Positions 26,821 to 35,489 of a stretch of DNA of 64,000 nt are shown here, one piece after another. The position numbers and the translations under genes are program-made. The stretch's first letter is position 1; each line of letters begins with the position of its first letter. The stretch is taken from positions 1 to 64,000 of the forward strand of contig NZ_FRAV01000011.1 in the NCBI RefSeq assembly GCF_900142445.1, read 5' to 3'. The DNA is from Chryseobacterium polytrichastri (GTDB lineage Bacteria > Bacteroidota > Bacteroidia > Flavobacteriales > Weeksellaceae). Under the pieces are notes generated by a model. That model saw nothing but the letters and a program-made list of their open reading frames with translations, searched no databases and had not been told where the DNA came from.

Positions 26821-28062
26821 ATGGATACGAAAATAGTAAAAAAGAAATCAAAACTAAAATTTGTTGTAGGCGGATTTGGACTCATAGCGGTACTGGCATT
26901 GTCTGGTGCTTATATTACCAATCAGAAAAAGACCTATAATGTTTCAGCAGAAGACATCCAGATGGATCTTGTGACCCGTGGAAATTTTGAAGACATGCTG
27001 ATGGTAAATGCACAGACCCAATCTCTTAATTCTTCTTTAGTGAATGTTCTGGAAGGCGGAGCTGTTAAAGAAATTTTTGCAGAAGATGGGCAAATGCTAA
27101 CCAAAGGCCAGCCTATTGCAAGGGTTTACAATCCCAATACCGAATTCAATTATATGAATCAGGAAACGGGGATCATGCAGCAGATCAGCCAGATGAGAAG
27201 TACTCTTCTTGAACTGAAAAATCAAGAATTGGCGCAGGATAAAGAACTGCTACAGTCACAAAACGATTACAACACGGCATTACAAAGCTTTAATCTTCAA
27301 AAACGTTTGTATGATGCCGAGATTGGAAAAAAAACTGATTATGACATCAGCATGCAGAATCTCACCTATCAAAAACAGCGGAAATCTATTGTAGAAAAAG
27401 GATTTTCTAATGAGAAGAATTCCAGGAATGCACAGATGTCGGCGATTAACGGATCTATTGGACAAATGGAAAAAAGTCTTCAGATCTTACGCTCCAATAA
27501 AAATAACTTTCTCATCACCGCTCCGGCCTCCGGAAGACTTTCGTCATTTACCATTTCGGTTGGACAAAATCTAACAAGTGGACAAAGCATCGGAAAGATA
27601 GATTTAATGGATGGCTATAAACTGGTCGCTAAAGTAGATGAATACTACATCAACAAGCTCCAAAACGGCATCAAAGGAATTTTGGACAACGACAGCAAAC
27701 CCTACCAAGTAATCATTACCAAAATTCTTCCCGAAGTAAAAGACGGACAGTTTTTAGCTGAGCTTAATTTTGTAGATAAAAAATCTGAAAACTTGAAAAT
27801 AGGAATGACTTTCGGGGTCAAACTAAAGCTTTCGGCAGATACCCAAAGTACGATGATTCCCAAAGGAAATTTCTACAAAGACACCAACGGAAAATGGATC
27901 TTTGTAGTGAAAGGAAATAAAGCCGAAAAAAGAACCATCAGTTTGGGAAGAGAAAACCCGCTTTATTATGAAATAACCTCAGGACTGAAGGCCGGAGAGA
28001 CCGTTATTACTTCAGATTATTCGGATTTAAAAAAATATGAGATCCTGACGATTAAAAAGTAA
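26821..28062 (+). CDS. HlyD/RND-type periplasmic adaptor subunit of ABC efflux
   Basis: The 413-residue protein has one N-terminal membrane anchor (about residues 13-31), a barrel-sandwich hybrid split around a long alpha-helical hairpin (about 105-230), then beta-barrel and membrane-proximal domains (ITAPASGRLSSF near residue 235). It is the first gene of a four-gene efflux operon with a MacB-like ATPase and permease and a TolC-family protein. The adaptor joins the inner-membrane permease to the outer-membrane channel. Expression is predicted from the sigma-54 promoter. Confidence 0.9.
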   Translation: MDTKIVKKKSKLKFVVGGFGLIAVLALSGAYITNQKKTYNVSAEDIQMDLVTRGNFEDMLMVNAQTQSLNSSLVNVLEGGAVKEIFAEDGQMLTKGQPIARVYNPNTEFNYMNQETGIMQQISQMRSTLLELKNQELAQDKELLQSQNDYNTALQSFNLQKRLYDAEIGKKTDYDISMQNLTYQKQRKSIVEKGFSNEKNSRNAQMSAINGSIGQMEKSLQILRSNKNNFLITAPASGRLSSFTISVGQNLTSGQSIGKIDLMDGYKLVAKVDEYYINKLQNGIKGILDNDSKPYQVIITKILPEVKDGQFLAELNFVDKKSENLKIGMTFGVKLKLSADTQSTMIPKGNFYKDTNGKWIFVVKGNKAEKRTISLGRENPLYYEITSGLKAGETVITSDYSDLKKYEILTIKK

Positions 28063-28149
28063 AAGATGAATAATTTTAATCTTTTATTATACGCAGCTTT
28101 AAAAAGCTATTATCAACTTAATAAACAAAACCATTAAACAGACCAAACA

Positions 28150-28872
28150 ATGATCAATATACAAACTCTTTCAAAAATATATAAATCAGAAGATGTACAG
28201 ACTCATGCGTTAAACGAAGTGAGCCTCAACATCAAAGAAGGTGAATTTCTAGCGATAATGGGACCTTCAGGTTGCGGAAAATCTACTTTTCTAAATATTC
28301 TCGGACTCCTCGATTCCGCTTCTGCAGGTTCATACCAATTTGAAAAAGTAGAAATGATAGGATTAAGCGAAAGAAAAAAATCTGATGTCCGTAAAAAGAA
28401 CATCGGTTTTATTTTCCAGAATTTTAATCTGATCGATGAACTGACCGTCTATGAAAACATCGAACTGCCTTTAATTTACAACGGCGTTTCTTCTTCCGAA
28501 AGAAAAAAGAAAGTTGAGGAGATCATGGAAAAAATCAATATCGCTCACCGTGCCAAGCATTATCCACAGCAACTTTCAGGAGGACAGCAACAGAGAGCAG
28601 CCGTCGCAAGAGCATTGGTGACAAAACCGAAACTGATTCTTGCCGATGAGCCGACAGGAAATCTCGACAGCAACAACGGAAATGAAGTGATGAATCTTCT
28701 CGCAGAACTTCACAGAGAAGGATCAACCATTGTAATGGTAACACACTCTTCATACGATGCCGGATATGCATCCAGAATTATCAATATGAAAGATGGCGAA
28801 ATCTTTAATGAAGAACACGCTTCCCAAAGAAAGGATGTATTTGCAAAAGCAGATGCTAAAGATTTTGAATAA
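28150..28872 (+). CDS. MacB/LolD-type ABC transporter ATPase
   Basis: The 240-residue ATPase has Walker A GPSGCGKST (about residues 37-45), Q-loop FQNFNLIDELTV, signature LSGGQQQRAAVARAL and Walker B LILADEPTGNLDS, with the switch His in VTHSS. The short length and the GNLDS ending place it in the MacB/LolD/FtsE group that works with FtsX-fold permeases. It lies 87 bp after the adaptor gene and 45 bp before the permease gene. Confidence 0.93.
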   Translation: MINIQTLSKIYKSEDVQTHALNEVSLNIKEGEFLAIMGPSGCGKSTFLNILGLLDSASAGSYQFEKVEMIGLSERKKSDVRKKNIGFIFQNFNLIDELTVYENIELPLIYNGVSSSERKKKVEEIMEKINIAHRAKHYPQQLSGGQQQRAAVARALVTKPKLILADEPTGNLDSNNGNEVMNLLAELHREGSTIVMVTHSSYDAGYASRIINMKDGEIFNEEHASQRKDVFAKADAKDFE

Positions 28873-28917
28873 ATCAAGACGATTTCATCAATTATCATTA
28901 ATTACAACACTACAATT

Positions 28918-31332
28918 ATGCTCACTAACTGGCTCAAAATAGCTTTCATCAATTATAAAAAAAACGGATTGTCTACCCTTATCAATCTGTTTGGTCTCAC
29001 CATAGGTCTTACCGGATTTATGCTGATTCTCATGCATTGGAATGACGAAGAATCCTACGAAAAATGGAACCCAAAGAAAGATCAGATCTATGCATTTCAA
29101 ACCTATCATACAAAAGAGAAATCGTATGGCGTAAATATTTCTTATCCCATGGCGTATACTGCCGTGAAAAAAATTCCAGAAATACAAGACTATGTTCTTT
29201 TTAGTCAACCTGATGCAGCATATAAAATGACAACAAAGCATACAACTGTTTTTCAGGAAAATGGCTTTATGGCATCGGAAACCTTTTTTAATTTTTTTCC
29301 TTTTACTATTATTTCAGGGTCAGCAAAAGATGCTTTAAAAACAGATACTTCCATTGCTATTTCTAAACAGACGGCTAAGAAATTATTTGGGACAACCAAT
29401 GCTGCTGGAGAATCTGTAAAATTTAATAATAAAAATTATATTGTTACCGCAGTGTATGAGCTTCCGGAAGGAAACAGCCAGATTAAACCTGAATTCGTTA
29501 TCATGGCTGCCCAACAGCTGAAGAATGATAAAGAAAATTGGGGAACTTATAACTTTGGATGTTTCTTTATGCTTAAAAAGGGAGCTGATCCTGTGGTGAT
29601 TCAGGAAAAATTTAAAAGAGATATCTTACAGTTAAGAGCAGAAATCGGGGCTAAGGAATCAGGAATGCAAGTACAGCAATATATGGATTTATATGGTCCT
29701 AATGATATGTTACTTACCCCATTAGAAGGTCTTAAACTTCATACCAAATTATCCTGGTTTGCAACGGGAGATTTTAAAACGATCATGATCTTATTTACAT
29801 TATCTGTTCTGATTGTTATTCTTTCCGCTATTAATTTTATCAATCTGAAAACGGCAGAAGCATCGCAGAGAGCCAAAGAAGTAGGTGTGAGAAAAGCCAT
29901 TGGAGGAACAAGATCTTCGTTGATGATACAGTTCTTTATGGAAACTTTCATCATTTGTCTCGTATCCTATTTGCTCGCACTGGCACTAGTTGAGCTCTTG
30001 TTACCCTCTTTCAATAAGTTTTTCAATAAAGAAATAAAACTGAACGATTGGCATGTTTACGCCTATTCATTAGGAATGGTCATGATTGTGACTTTACTGT
30101 CTGGATTAATTCCTGCCTTTTATCTTTCGAGTTTTAAAGCGATTGAAACACTGAAAGGAAATTTCGCAAGAAGTAAACACGGCATATGGCTTAGAAACGG
30201 GATTCTTACGTTACAGCTTATGATCTCTTCATTTTTTATTATTGGTGGACTGATTGTCCACAGTCAGGTAAAATACATGATGAACAAAGATCTTGGGTTT
30301 AACGGAAAGCAGGTCATGGTGATTAATTTTAGTGAAAACGATCCCAAACCATGGCTGAAATATGAAAGGCTGAAAACCGAACTTTCAAAGATTGAAGGCG
30401 TAGAGGCAATCTCTTACTGTGAAGCAGTAGCAGCAAGTGTCCGTTCCAGTATTTCAAATATGGATTACCAAGAGCAAAGTATTAATGCTCAAAATGCACC
30501 AATGGATTATAACTATCTCCAATTTATGGGTGTTAAACTACATAAAGGACGTTGGCTGGATCCTGCATTAGCTTCTGATACCATCAACAATGCTATTGTT
30601 AACGAAGCTTTTGTAAGAAAATTTGGATGGACAGATGAACAGACTCTTCAACGTAGTTTTCAGCCCGGCTTTGATAATAAAAAATATAAAATAGTGGGAA
30701 TTGTTAAGGATTTCAACATTAAGAATCTTAAATACAAGGTAGGACCTATGATATTTTTTCATTACAGAGACACAGATTGGATAAGGTTCAATGTATACAA
30801 TATTCAGGTGAAATTAAAACCTGATGATATTGAGGGTACCGTCAATCGAATTAAAAAATTCTGGGGAACCAAAGCAGAACCTGGCTATCCTTTCAACTAT
30901 TATTTTATCAATCAGAAATTTGCCAAAACTTTTGAAGAGTACCAGAAACAGCAGACTTTATTTACCATTCTGAATGCCATGGTGTTGATGGTAGCCTTAT
31001 TGGGGCTTTTCGCACTTTCTTCTTTAATGATAGAACAGAAACTAAAAGATGTTGCCATCAGAAAAACATTAGGCGCCTCAGACGGAACCTTGATTTTTGG
31101 ATTAACACTTCAATTCTTATGGATCACCATAGCTGCTGTATTAATAAGCATCCCGATCTCTTATTTTCTGATGAATGAATGGCTGAAAGATTTTGCCTAC
31201 CGAATTGATATGCCGATCTGGCCTTTTATTGTAAGTTTCTGTGTCTTGCTTATTCTAACGTTTGCGGTGGTAAGTATCAAAGCTTATAAAGCAACAAAAG
31301 TGAACTTGGTTACCTATCTGAAATATGAATAA
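28918..31332 (+). CDS. FtsX/MacB-family ABC permease with periplasmic domains
   Basis: The 804-residue protein has an N-terminal membrane helix (LINLFGLTIGLTGFMLIL, about residues 21-38) and a MacB-type periplasmic domain. An FtsX domain has helices at about 285-305, 335-358 and 380-405. A second periplasmic domain and a second FtsX domain complete it (about 680-800, with EQKLKDVAIRKTLGAS). Two FtsX units in one chain are typical of the long Bacteroidota permeases. RAKEVGVRKAIGGTR and VAIRKTLGAS are the two coupling-helix motifs that contact the ATPase. Confidence 0.9.
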   Translation: MLTNWLKIAFINYKKNGLSTLINLFGLTIGLTGFMLILMHWNDEESYEKWNPKKDQIYAFQTYHTKEKSYGVNISYPMAYTAVKKIPEIQDYVLFSQPDAAYKMTTKHTTVFQENGFMASETFFNFFPFTIISGSAKDALKTDTSIAISKQTAKKLFGTTNAAGESVKFNNKNYIVTAVYELPEGNSQIKPEFVIMAAQQLKNDKENWGTYNFGCFFMLKKGADPVVIQEKFKRDILQLRAEIGAKESGMQVQQYMDLYGPNDMLLTPLEGLKLHTKLSWFATGDFKTIMILFTLSVLIVILSAINFINLKTAEASQRAKEVGVRKAIGGTRSSLMIQFFMETFIICLVSYLLALALVELLLPSFNKFFNKEIKLNDWHVYAYSLGMVMIVTLLSGLIPAFYLSSFKAIETLKGNFARSKHGIWLRNGILTLQLMISSFFIIGGLIVHSQVKYMMNKDLGFNGKQVMVINFSENDPKPWLKYERLKTELSKIEGVEAISYCEAVAASVRSSISNMDYQEQSINAQNAPMDYNYLQFMGVKLHKGRWLDPALASDTINNAIVNEAFVRKFGWTDEQTLQRSFQPGFDNKKYKIVGIVKDFNIKNLKYKVGPMIFFHYRDTDWIRFNVYNIQVKLKPDDIEGTVNRIKKFWGTKAEPGYPFNYYFINQKFAKTFEEYQKQQTLFTILNAMVLMVALLGLFALSSLMIEQKLKDVAIRKTLGASDGTLIFGLTLQFLWITIAAVLISIPISYFLMNEWLKDFAYRIDMPIWPFIVSFCVLLILTFAVVSIKAYKATKVNLVTYLKYE

Positions 31333-31344
31333 TAGACCTCATTG

Positions 31345-31470
31345 TTTTTAACCGCAAAAGAGACAAAAGATAACATATTAGTGTTTTAAGTTGACTCACA
31401 GACTGCAAATAAAATCACATAAGTTTTAAAATCTTATTGTATTGAGCGGAGTCGAAATAGTATTTTTTTG
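31345..31470. repeat. Dispersed repeat C fragment carrying a 19-bp motif
   Basis: TAACCGCAAAAGAGACAAAAG resembles the left end of repeat C (38417). The right side contains ATTGAGCGGAGTCGAAATA (31441-31459), the exact reverse complement of 57612-57630. It lies between the permease and TolC genes, inside the efflux operon, and shows no coding capacity. Confidence 0.55.
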
Positions 31471-31577
31471 AGAACTTTTATTTTCTAATGATTACATCTC
31501 CAAAGAGCTTTTGTCCCTTTTGTAGTTACCCTTTTAACAGTTTAAACCAACTCACCTATTTAAATCAGAACGTACTC

Positions 31578-32876
31578 ATGAAAAATTTTATTTTCATATT
31601 TTTTGTTGGCCTTTTTCCGGCACAGCAAACATGGAACCTGCAACAATGTCTCGATTATGCTTCGGCCAATCATCCGTTGATTAAGCAGGCAACCGTTACC
31701 GTTACAAAGAATGAAAGACTGATCACAGGTGCAAAAGGAATGCTGCTGCCTTCTGTAGAAGCTGGCGTAAATCATAGCTACAGCTTTGGTTCTTCCATTA
31801 ATCAGTCGAGTAACCAAAGAGAAACGCTTAATACCCAATACGATCAGTTTTCTGCAAGAGCAGATTGGGAGCTTGTTAACTGGAAAAACTTCCTGAATAT
31901 TTCTTTGTCTAAACTCAATAAAGAAACAAGTACCTACAAACTAAAACAGGTTCAAAATGAGGTGAAACTCAATGTTATTCAAATGTTTTTTGCCTATCAA
32001 AACAGCAGAAGCTGGCTGGATGTTTTGCAAACTCAAATTTCGGGAATTGAAGATCAGATCAAACGAACCGAAAAGGAAGTAGAAATCGGGAGCCGACCTA
32101 AAAGTGATGTGTACGATATCAAAGCTAACCTGGGAACTTTACAGGAACAGTGGGTGTCTGCAAAGAATCAGCGTGATTTATCTAAAATCAATCTTTTCAA
32201 TGCGCTCGCTCTTCGTTCGGATTCTCTAGATTTTGTCATCAATGAAGAAAATATTTTATCAGAAACAGAATTTAAGGACCCGAATTTCACTCAAAATTTA
32301 TTAGAAAAAAATCCCGCGTATCAATCGGTTATCGCCGAAATCAATGCTCAGAAAAAAAAGAAGGATATTGCAAGATCAGGCTATTGGCCTACTTTGAATG
32401 GAAGTTATAGCTGGTCGAGTTTCTATAATAAAGTATTAGGAAAAGATGATATTGCTGCAACCAATTTCTCAGATCAGTTAGCCCAAAATAAAAATCAATC
32501 TTTGAATTTTGGGCTTAGCATTCCTGTTTTCAACAAGTTACAGGTAAAAACCAATGTAGAGATTGCCAAACTGAATATCATTAATTCTAATTATGATAAA
32601 GAACTGGTTATTAATACGCTTACGAAAAGTATTAATTCAATTAAAGCTCAATTTCTAAACGCCCAGGAGAAGTATAATCTATTGGATGCTAATTTTGAAA
32701 ATCAAAAACTGTCATTTCAGAAATCTGAAGAAAAGTACAAGGAAGGATTGATGGATGCCTACACTTTTTTTGTGGTTCGAAATGGCTGGCTTCAGGCTAA
32801 TTACAATCTCATCAGCAGTAAAAATGATCTTATTCAGCAGACAGAATTGTTAAAAGTAATGGAATCCGGATTTTAG
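31578..32876 (+). CDS. TolC-family outer-membrane efflux protein
   Basis: The start at 31578 (MKNFIFIFFVGLFPAQ) gives a signal peptide directly before the TolC-type WNLQQCLDYASANHP, so the longer frame from 31488 is rejected. The mature protein has two OEP repeats of coiled-coil helices and short barrel strands, with the second repeat near NPAYQSVIAEINAQKKKKDIA. It completes a tripartite efflux system with the adaptor, ATPase and permease upstream. A 14-bp-stem terminator follows. Confidence 0.9.
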   Translation: MKNFIFIFFVGLFPAQQTWNLQQCLDYASANHPLIKQATVTVTKNERLITGAKGMLLPSVEAGVNHSYSFGSSINQSSNQRETLNTQYDQFSARADWELVNWKNFLNISLSKLNKETSTYKLKQVQNEVKLNVIQMFFAYQNSRSWLDVLQTQISGIEDQIKRTEKEVEIGSRPKSDVYDIKANLGTLQEQWVSAKNQRDLSKINLFNALALRSDSLDFVINEENILSETEFKDPNFTQNLLEKNPAYQSVIAEINAQKKKKDIARSGYWPTLNGSYSWSSFYNKVLGKDDIAATNFSDQLAQNKNQSLNFGLSIPVFNKLQVKTNVEIAKLNIINSNYDKELVINTLTKSINSIKAQFLNAQEKYNLLDANFENQKLSFQKSEEKYKEGLMDAYTFFVVRNGWLQANYNLISSKNDLIQQTELLKVMESGF

Positions 32877-32901
32877 TTCCGAACTATTTATATTGTTACA
32901 G

Positions 32902-32934
32902 AAAGCAGCCTTCAATTTTTTGAAGGCTGCTTTT
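32902..32934. terminator. Strong bidirectional terminator
   Basis: A perfect 14-bp stem pairs AAAGCAGCCTTCAA (32902-32915) with TTGAAGGCTGCTTT (32920-32933), with a TTTT loop. It separates the TolC gene from the convergent SnoaL-like gene. Confidence 0.88.
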
Positions 32935-32958
32935 ATCATTAGGATATTTGGAAATACC

Positions 32959-33807
32959 CTAATTCATTTCCTCATTAAGTTTATAGCCATCTTCTAACAA
33001 ATGGAATTTGACAATTTTCCCATTCACTACTTTAAAAATAACCACAAATTCTGTTGTAAACACTTTGTCATATTTTAATATTTTAGAAGATAACTCTCCT
33101 ACTACTGTCGCATTTTCTCCTTTCACCGCTATAAAATCAATCTCAAATTTTTCTGGTTTTACGTTAGCATACAGTAACTTAAAAAATTCTCCAACCTGAT
33201 TCTTTTTTGTTCTCTTGCCCACCCATTCAAATTTCTCCGTATTTCCCGGCAAATCCCAGTCTATTTCGTCTGCAAATAAGTCTTCGAGATTTCCTTCCGT
33301 TCTTCCAAACTGAATGTCATAAAAATTGTTTACAACATTTCTGGTTTGCGTTTCAATATCTTCTTTTTGAGATGCTTCTATTGTTGTATTGAGTAATTGA
33401 GCTCTTTCAATATCTTCACCACCAAAGTCAGGATCTACATAACAATGCATTCTTTTGATACGGCTGTTTTCAAACTCAAACACCGTACAGAACTTTCCAT
33501 GTGAAACGATCCCATCAGGAAATGGAATTCCGGTGCGGGTAATCCCTTTTTCTGAGCCTTCAACAATCACATACTTTTCGTTGGTGATGTATGTAAATTT
33601 ATCCATCTCAAAATGAAGATCATTAATGAGTTTTCTAACATGTTGTGAAAAGCTGCCGATACCTTCCATTCCTTTGGCATAGCCAAACTTCGGATAATAT
33701 ATTTCAACATCTTCTGTGAAAAGGTCAGCAAAAGCTTGGGTATTAAACTGTCCGTTATTAATTAACTCAAAGTAAGATTGAGCTTTAGATACATTATTGT
33801 TTTCCAT
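32959..33807 (-). CDS. Tandem SnoaL/NTF2-like domain protein
   Basis: The 282-residue protein is a fusion of two NTF2-like cones. Unit 1 covers about residues 5-125 (FADLFTEDVEIYYPKFGYAKGMEGI) and unit 2 about 150-275 (LEDLFADEIDWDLPGN). Each has the helix-then-sheet pattern of SnoaL-like proteins, which act as hydrolases, isomerases or ligand binders. It shares a 16-bp operator-like sequence with the tetR gene upstream, so it is the likely target of that regulator. Its substrate is unknown. Confidence 0.78.
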   Translation of the reverse strand: MENNNVSKAQSYFELINNGQFNTQAFADLFTEDVEIYYPKFGYAKGMEGIGSFSQHVRKLINDLHFEMDKFTYITNEKYVIVEGSEKGITRTGIPFPDGIVSHGKFCTVFEFENSRIKRMHCYVDPDFGGEDIERAQLLNTTIEASQKEDIETQTRNVVNNFYDIQFGRTEGNLEDLFADEIDWDLPGNTEKFEWVGKRTKKNQVGEFFKLLYANVKPEKFEIDFIAVKGENATVVGELSSKILKYDKVFTTEFVVIFKVVNGKIVKFHLLEDGYKLNEEMN

Positions 33808-33853
33808 TTTATTTAAATTTCTATTGTAATTGTTTGATTCTGATTTTTTTATA

Positions 33854-33877
33854 TTAAACCAATCGTTCCAAAATAGG
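33854..33877 (-). promoter_or_regulatory. Operator/promoter region of SnoaL-like gene
   Basis: TTAAACCAATCGTTCC (33854-33869) is identical to 34485-34500 in front of the tetR gene. It overlaps a near -7 sequence (minus-strand CCTATTTTGG, 33877-33868). The shared site suggests that one TetR protein controls both genes. Confidence 0.7.
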
Positions 33878-33887
33878 ACAAAAAAAT

Positions 33888-34466
33888 TTATTTCTTAATT
33901 TGCTCCATTAAAAAATCGACCATTTCCATGACTTCTTTTTTATTCTGGGTTAGTATATAATGACTCCAAAAAGCACTGAACGAAGTTAAAATATACCGCG
34001 AAATAACTGCTGGCTGACTTGAACTTTTAATATCACCGTCTTCTAAAGCTTGCCCTATTGAATGTTCTAAAATTTGGTATAAAGACGCTCCCGTATTTAA
34101 TAAAAGTTGCTTCACCGAATCATCGCTGGAGCCAATTTCAAAAATAGTGTTGACAATAAGACAGGCTTTATTATCCGTTAAGGTCTGGTCTACCACATCA
34201 CGAATTATATATTCTAGTACTTCAATTCCTCGCCCTTCAATAGACGCAGCTTTTGTGTATTGATTTTCTTTAAACTCGGCATAATTTGACAGGCACTTTA
34301 AAAACAAATCATGCTTATTGCCGTAGGTATCATAAATACTGCTCCTATTGAGCTTCATAACATCTACAATATCATGCATGGAAGTAGCATGATAGCCCTT
34401 TTCCCAAAAAAGGTTACGCACTACTTCTAGTTTTTCTGTATAGTCAAATTCTTTATTCCTTGGCAT
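33888..34466 (-). CDS. TetR/AcrR family transcriptional regulator
   Basis: The 192-residue protein has a TetR helix-turn-helix at about residues 10-55 (ATSMHDIVDVMKLNRSSIYDTYGNK) and a TetR_C-type ligand domain. A perfect -7 element, TACATTTG (minus strand, 34478-34471), ends four bases before the ATG, again predicting a leaderless message. A 16-bp site shared with the downstream SnoaL-like gene lies just upstream, supporting autoregulation plus control of that gene. Confidence 0.9.
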   Translation of the reverse strand: MPRNKEFDYTEKLEVVRNLFWEKGYHATSMHDIVDVMKLNRSSIYDTYGNKHDLFLKCLSNYAEFKENQYTKAASIEGRGIEVLEYIIRDVVDQTLTDNKACLIVNTIFEIGSSDDSVKQLLLNTGASLYQILEHSIGQALEDGDIKSSSQPAVISRYILTSFSAFWSHYILTQNKKEVMEMVDFLMEQIKK

Positions 34467-34470
34467 GATG

Positions 34471-34500
34471 CAAATGTATGTATTTTAAACCAATCGTTCC
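34471..34500 (-). promoter_or_regulatory. tetR promoter with shared 16-bp operator
   Basis: The minus-strand -7 element TACATTTG (34478-34471) is preceded by GGAACGATTGGTTTAA (34500-34485), identical to the site at 33854-33869. The TTGG within it may double as part of the upstream promoter element. Confidence 0.7.
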
Positions 34501-34604
34501 GAATTAATTTTATACTTTAATTTTATCGTAAATCTTTCATTTTGGCTATTCATTTTGTTTAAAAACTTCAATGTCCAACCTATTCCTATCCTATTTTTAA
34601 AAAC

Positions 34605-34635
34605 AAAAAATCCCAACTTTCGTCAGGATTTTATT
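34605..34635 (-). terminator. Probable terminator after DUF4249 gene
   Basis: On the minus strand AAAATCCTGAC pairs imperfectly with GTTGGGATTTT around GAAA, followed by a T-rich run, about 45 bp after the DUF4249 stop. Confidence 0.55.
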
Positions 34636-34679
34636 ATATGTGTGCTTTTCAATTCAGAAGAATTGAAGAAAAATATTTT

Positions 34680-35486
34680 CTACTGAATCACAAAATCTTT
34701 TGTGCTTGAAGTATGCGCTGAGAAATATCCTAAAGCACCATTGCTAATGTTACTTGGCGGATTGGAAGGCGTCACACCACCTCCATTGTCTCCCATAATT
34801 TGAAGAAGCGCACTGTAGAACGTAAAGATATTATTATCAATACTCTGCATTTCAACGTGAATGGTATCTCCTACCACTACTTTAACAGCATCCGCCTTAT
34901 CGCTGTCATCGTTAGGAAGGAATAAAGGTCGTTGATTAGGTAATCCATTATTCACATTGTCTGAAAATACATTAAATGTTTTTTTAGGTTTATTATTAAC
35001 CGTAAAACTAAAAAGATAGCGGTTTCCTAACGCTATAGGATCTGTAAAAATAGGTAGAAGCGTATATGTTGTTACACCTCCAAAAACAAATGAATCCTGT
35101 GCAAGTCCTTCAAAAGCTACCACAGCAGGCATCGTACTTTGCGCCGTATATTGTTTTCCTTCAGCCTGTACTTTCATCGTGTAGGTTCTTCCTGTTACTG
35201 CCGTAAAAGCAGTCGTCTGGTATTTTCCGTCACCTACATAATGTAAAGTTTCTGTTTGTCCTGTGTTATCACTTAAAACAACCTGAGCATCTGCAATCGC
35301 AGGATATTGATTATTCTGAGTAAAAGCCACCGATTTTGTGATTCTCACGGTATAAGGTCCTGCCTGATCAGTGATATTTCCTTCAATAACGATGCTTCCG
35401 CTTTTATCGTCCAGATCGAGGTCGATCTCTTTTTCACAAGACGTTAATGCCAACAGGGATAATATAATAAAAAATGTATTCTTCAT
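34680..35486 (-). CDS. DUF4249 outer-membrane-associated lipoprotein
   Basis: The 268-residue protein has a lipoprotein signal peptide with lipobox LTSC near residue 17, followed by acidic EKEIDLDLDD. A beta-rich DUF4249 domain contains IVIEGNITDQAGPYTVRIT. It lies 3 bp downstream of a TonB-dependent receptor gene and is certainly in its operon. This pairing is recurrent in Bacteroidota and suggests a surface or periplasmic partner of the receptor, analogous in position to SusD but unrelated in fold. The ligand is unknown. Confidence 0.88.
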   Translation of the reverse strand: MKNTFFIILSLLALTSCEKEIDLDLDDKSGSIVIEGNITDQAGPYTVRITKSVAFTQNNQYPAIADAQVVLSDNTGQTETLHYVGDGKYQTTAFTAVTGRTYTMKVQAEGKQYTAQSTMPAVVAFEGLAQDSFVFGGVTTYTLLPIFTDPIALGNRYLFSFTVNNKPKKTFNVFSDNVNNGLPNQRPLFLPNDDSDKADAVKVVVGDTIHVEMQSIDNNIFTFYSALLQIMGDNGGGVTPSNPPSNISNGALGYFSAHTSSTKDFVIQ

Positions 35487-35489
35487 GAT

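Noticed and set aside
22110..32876. Genomic island between S41 peptidase and efflux operon
   Set aside because: No integrase, tRNA, direct flanking repeats or clear composition shift was seen; the genes look like normal chromosomal content.
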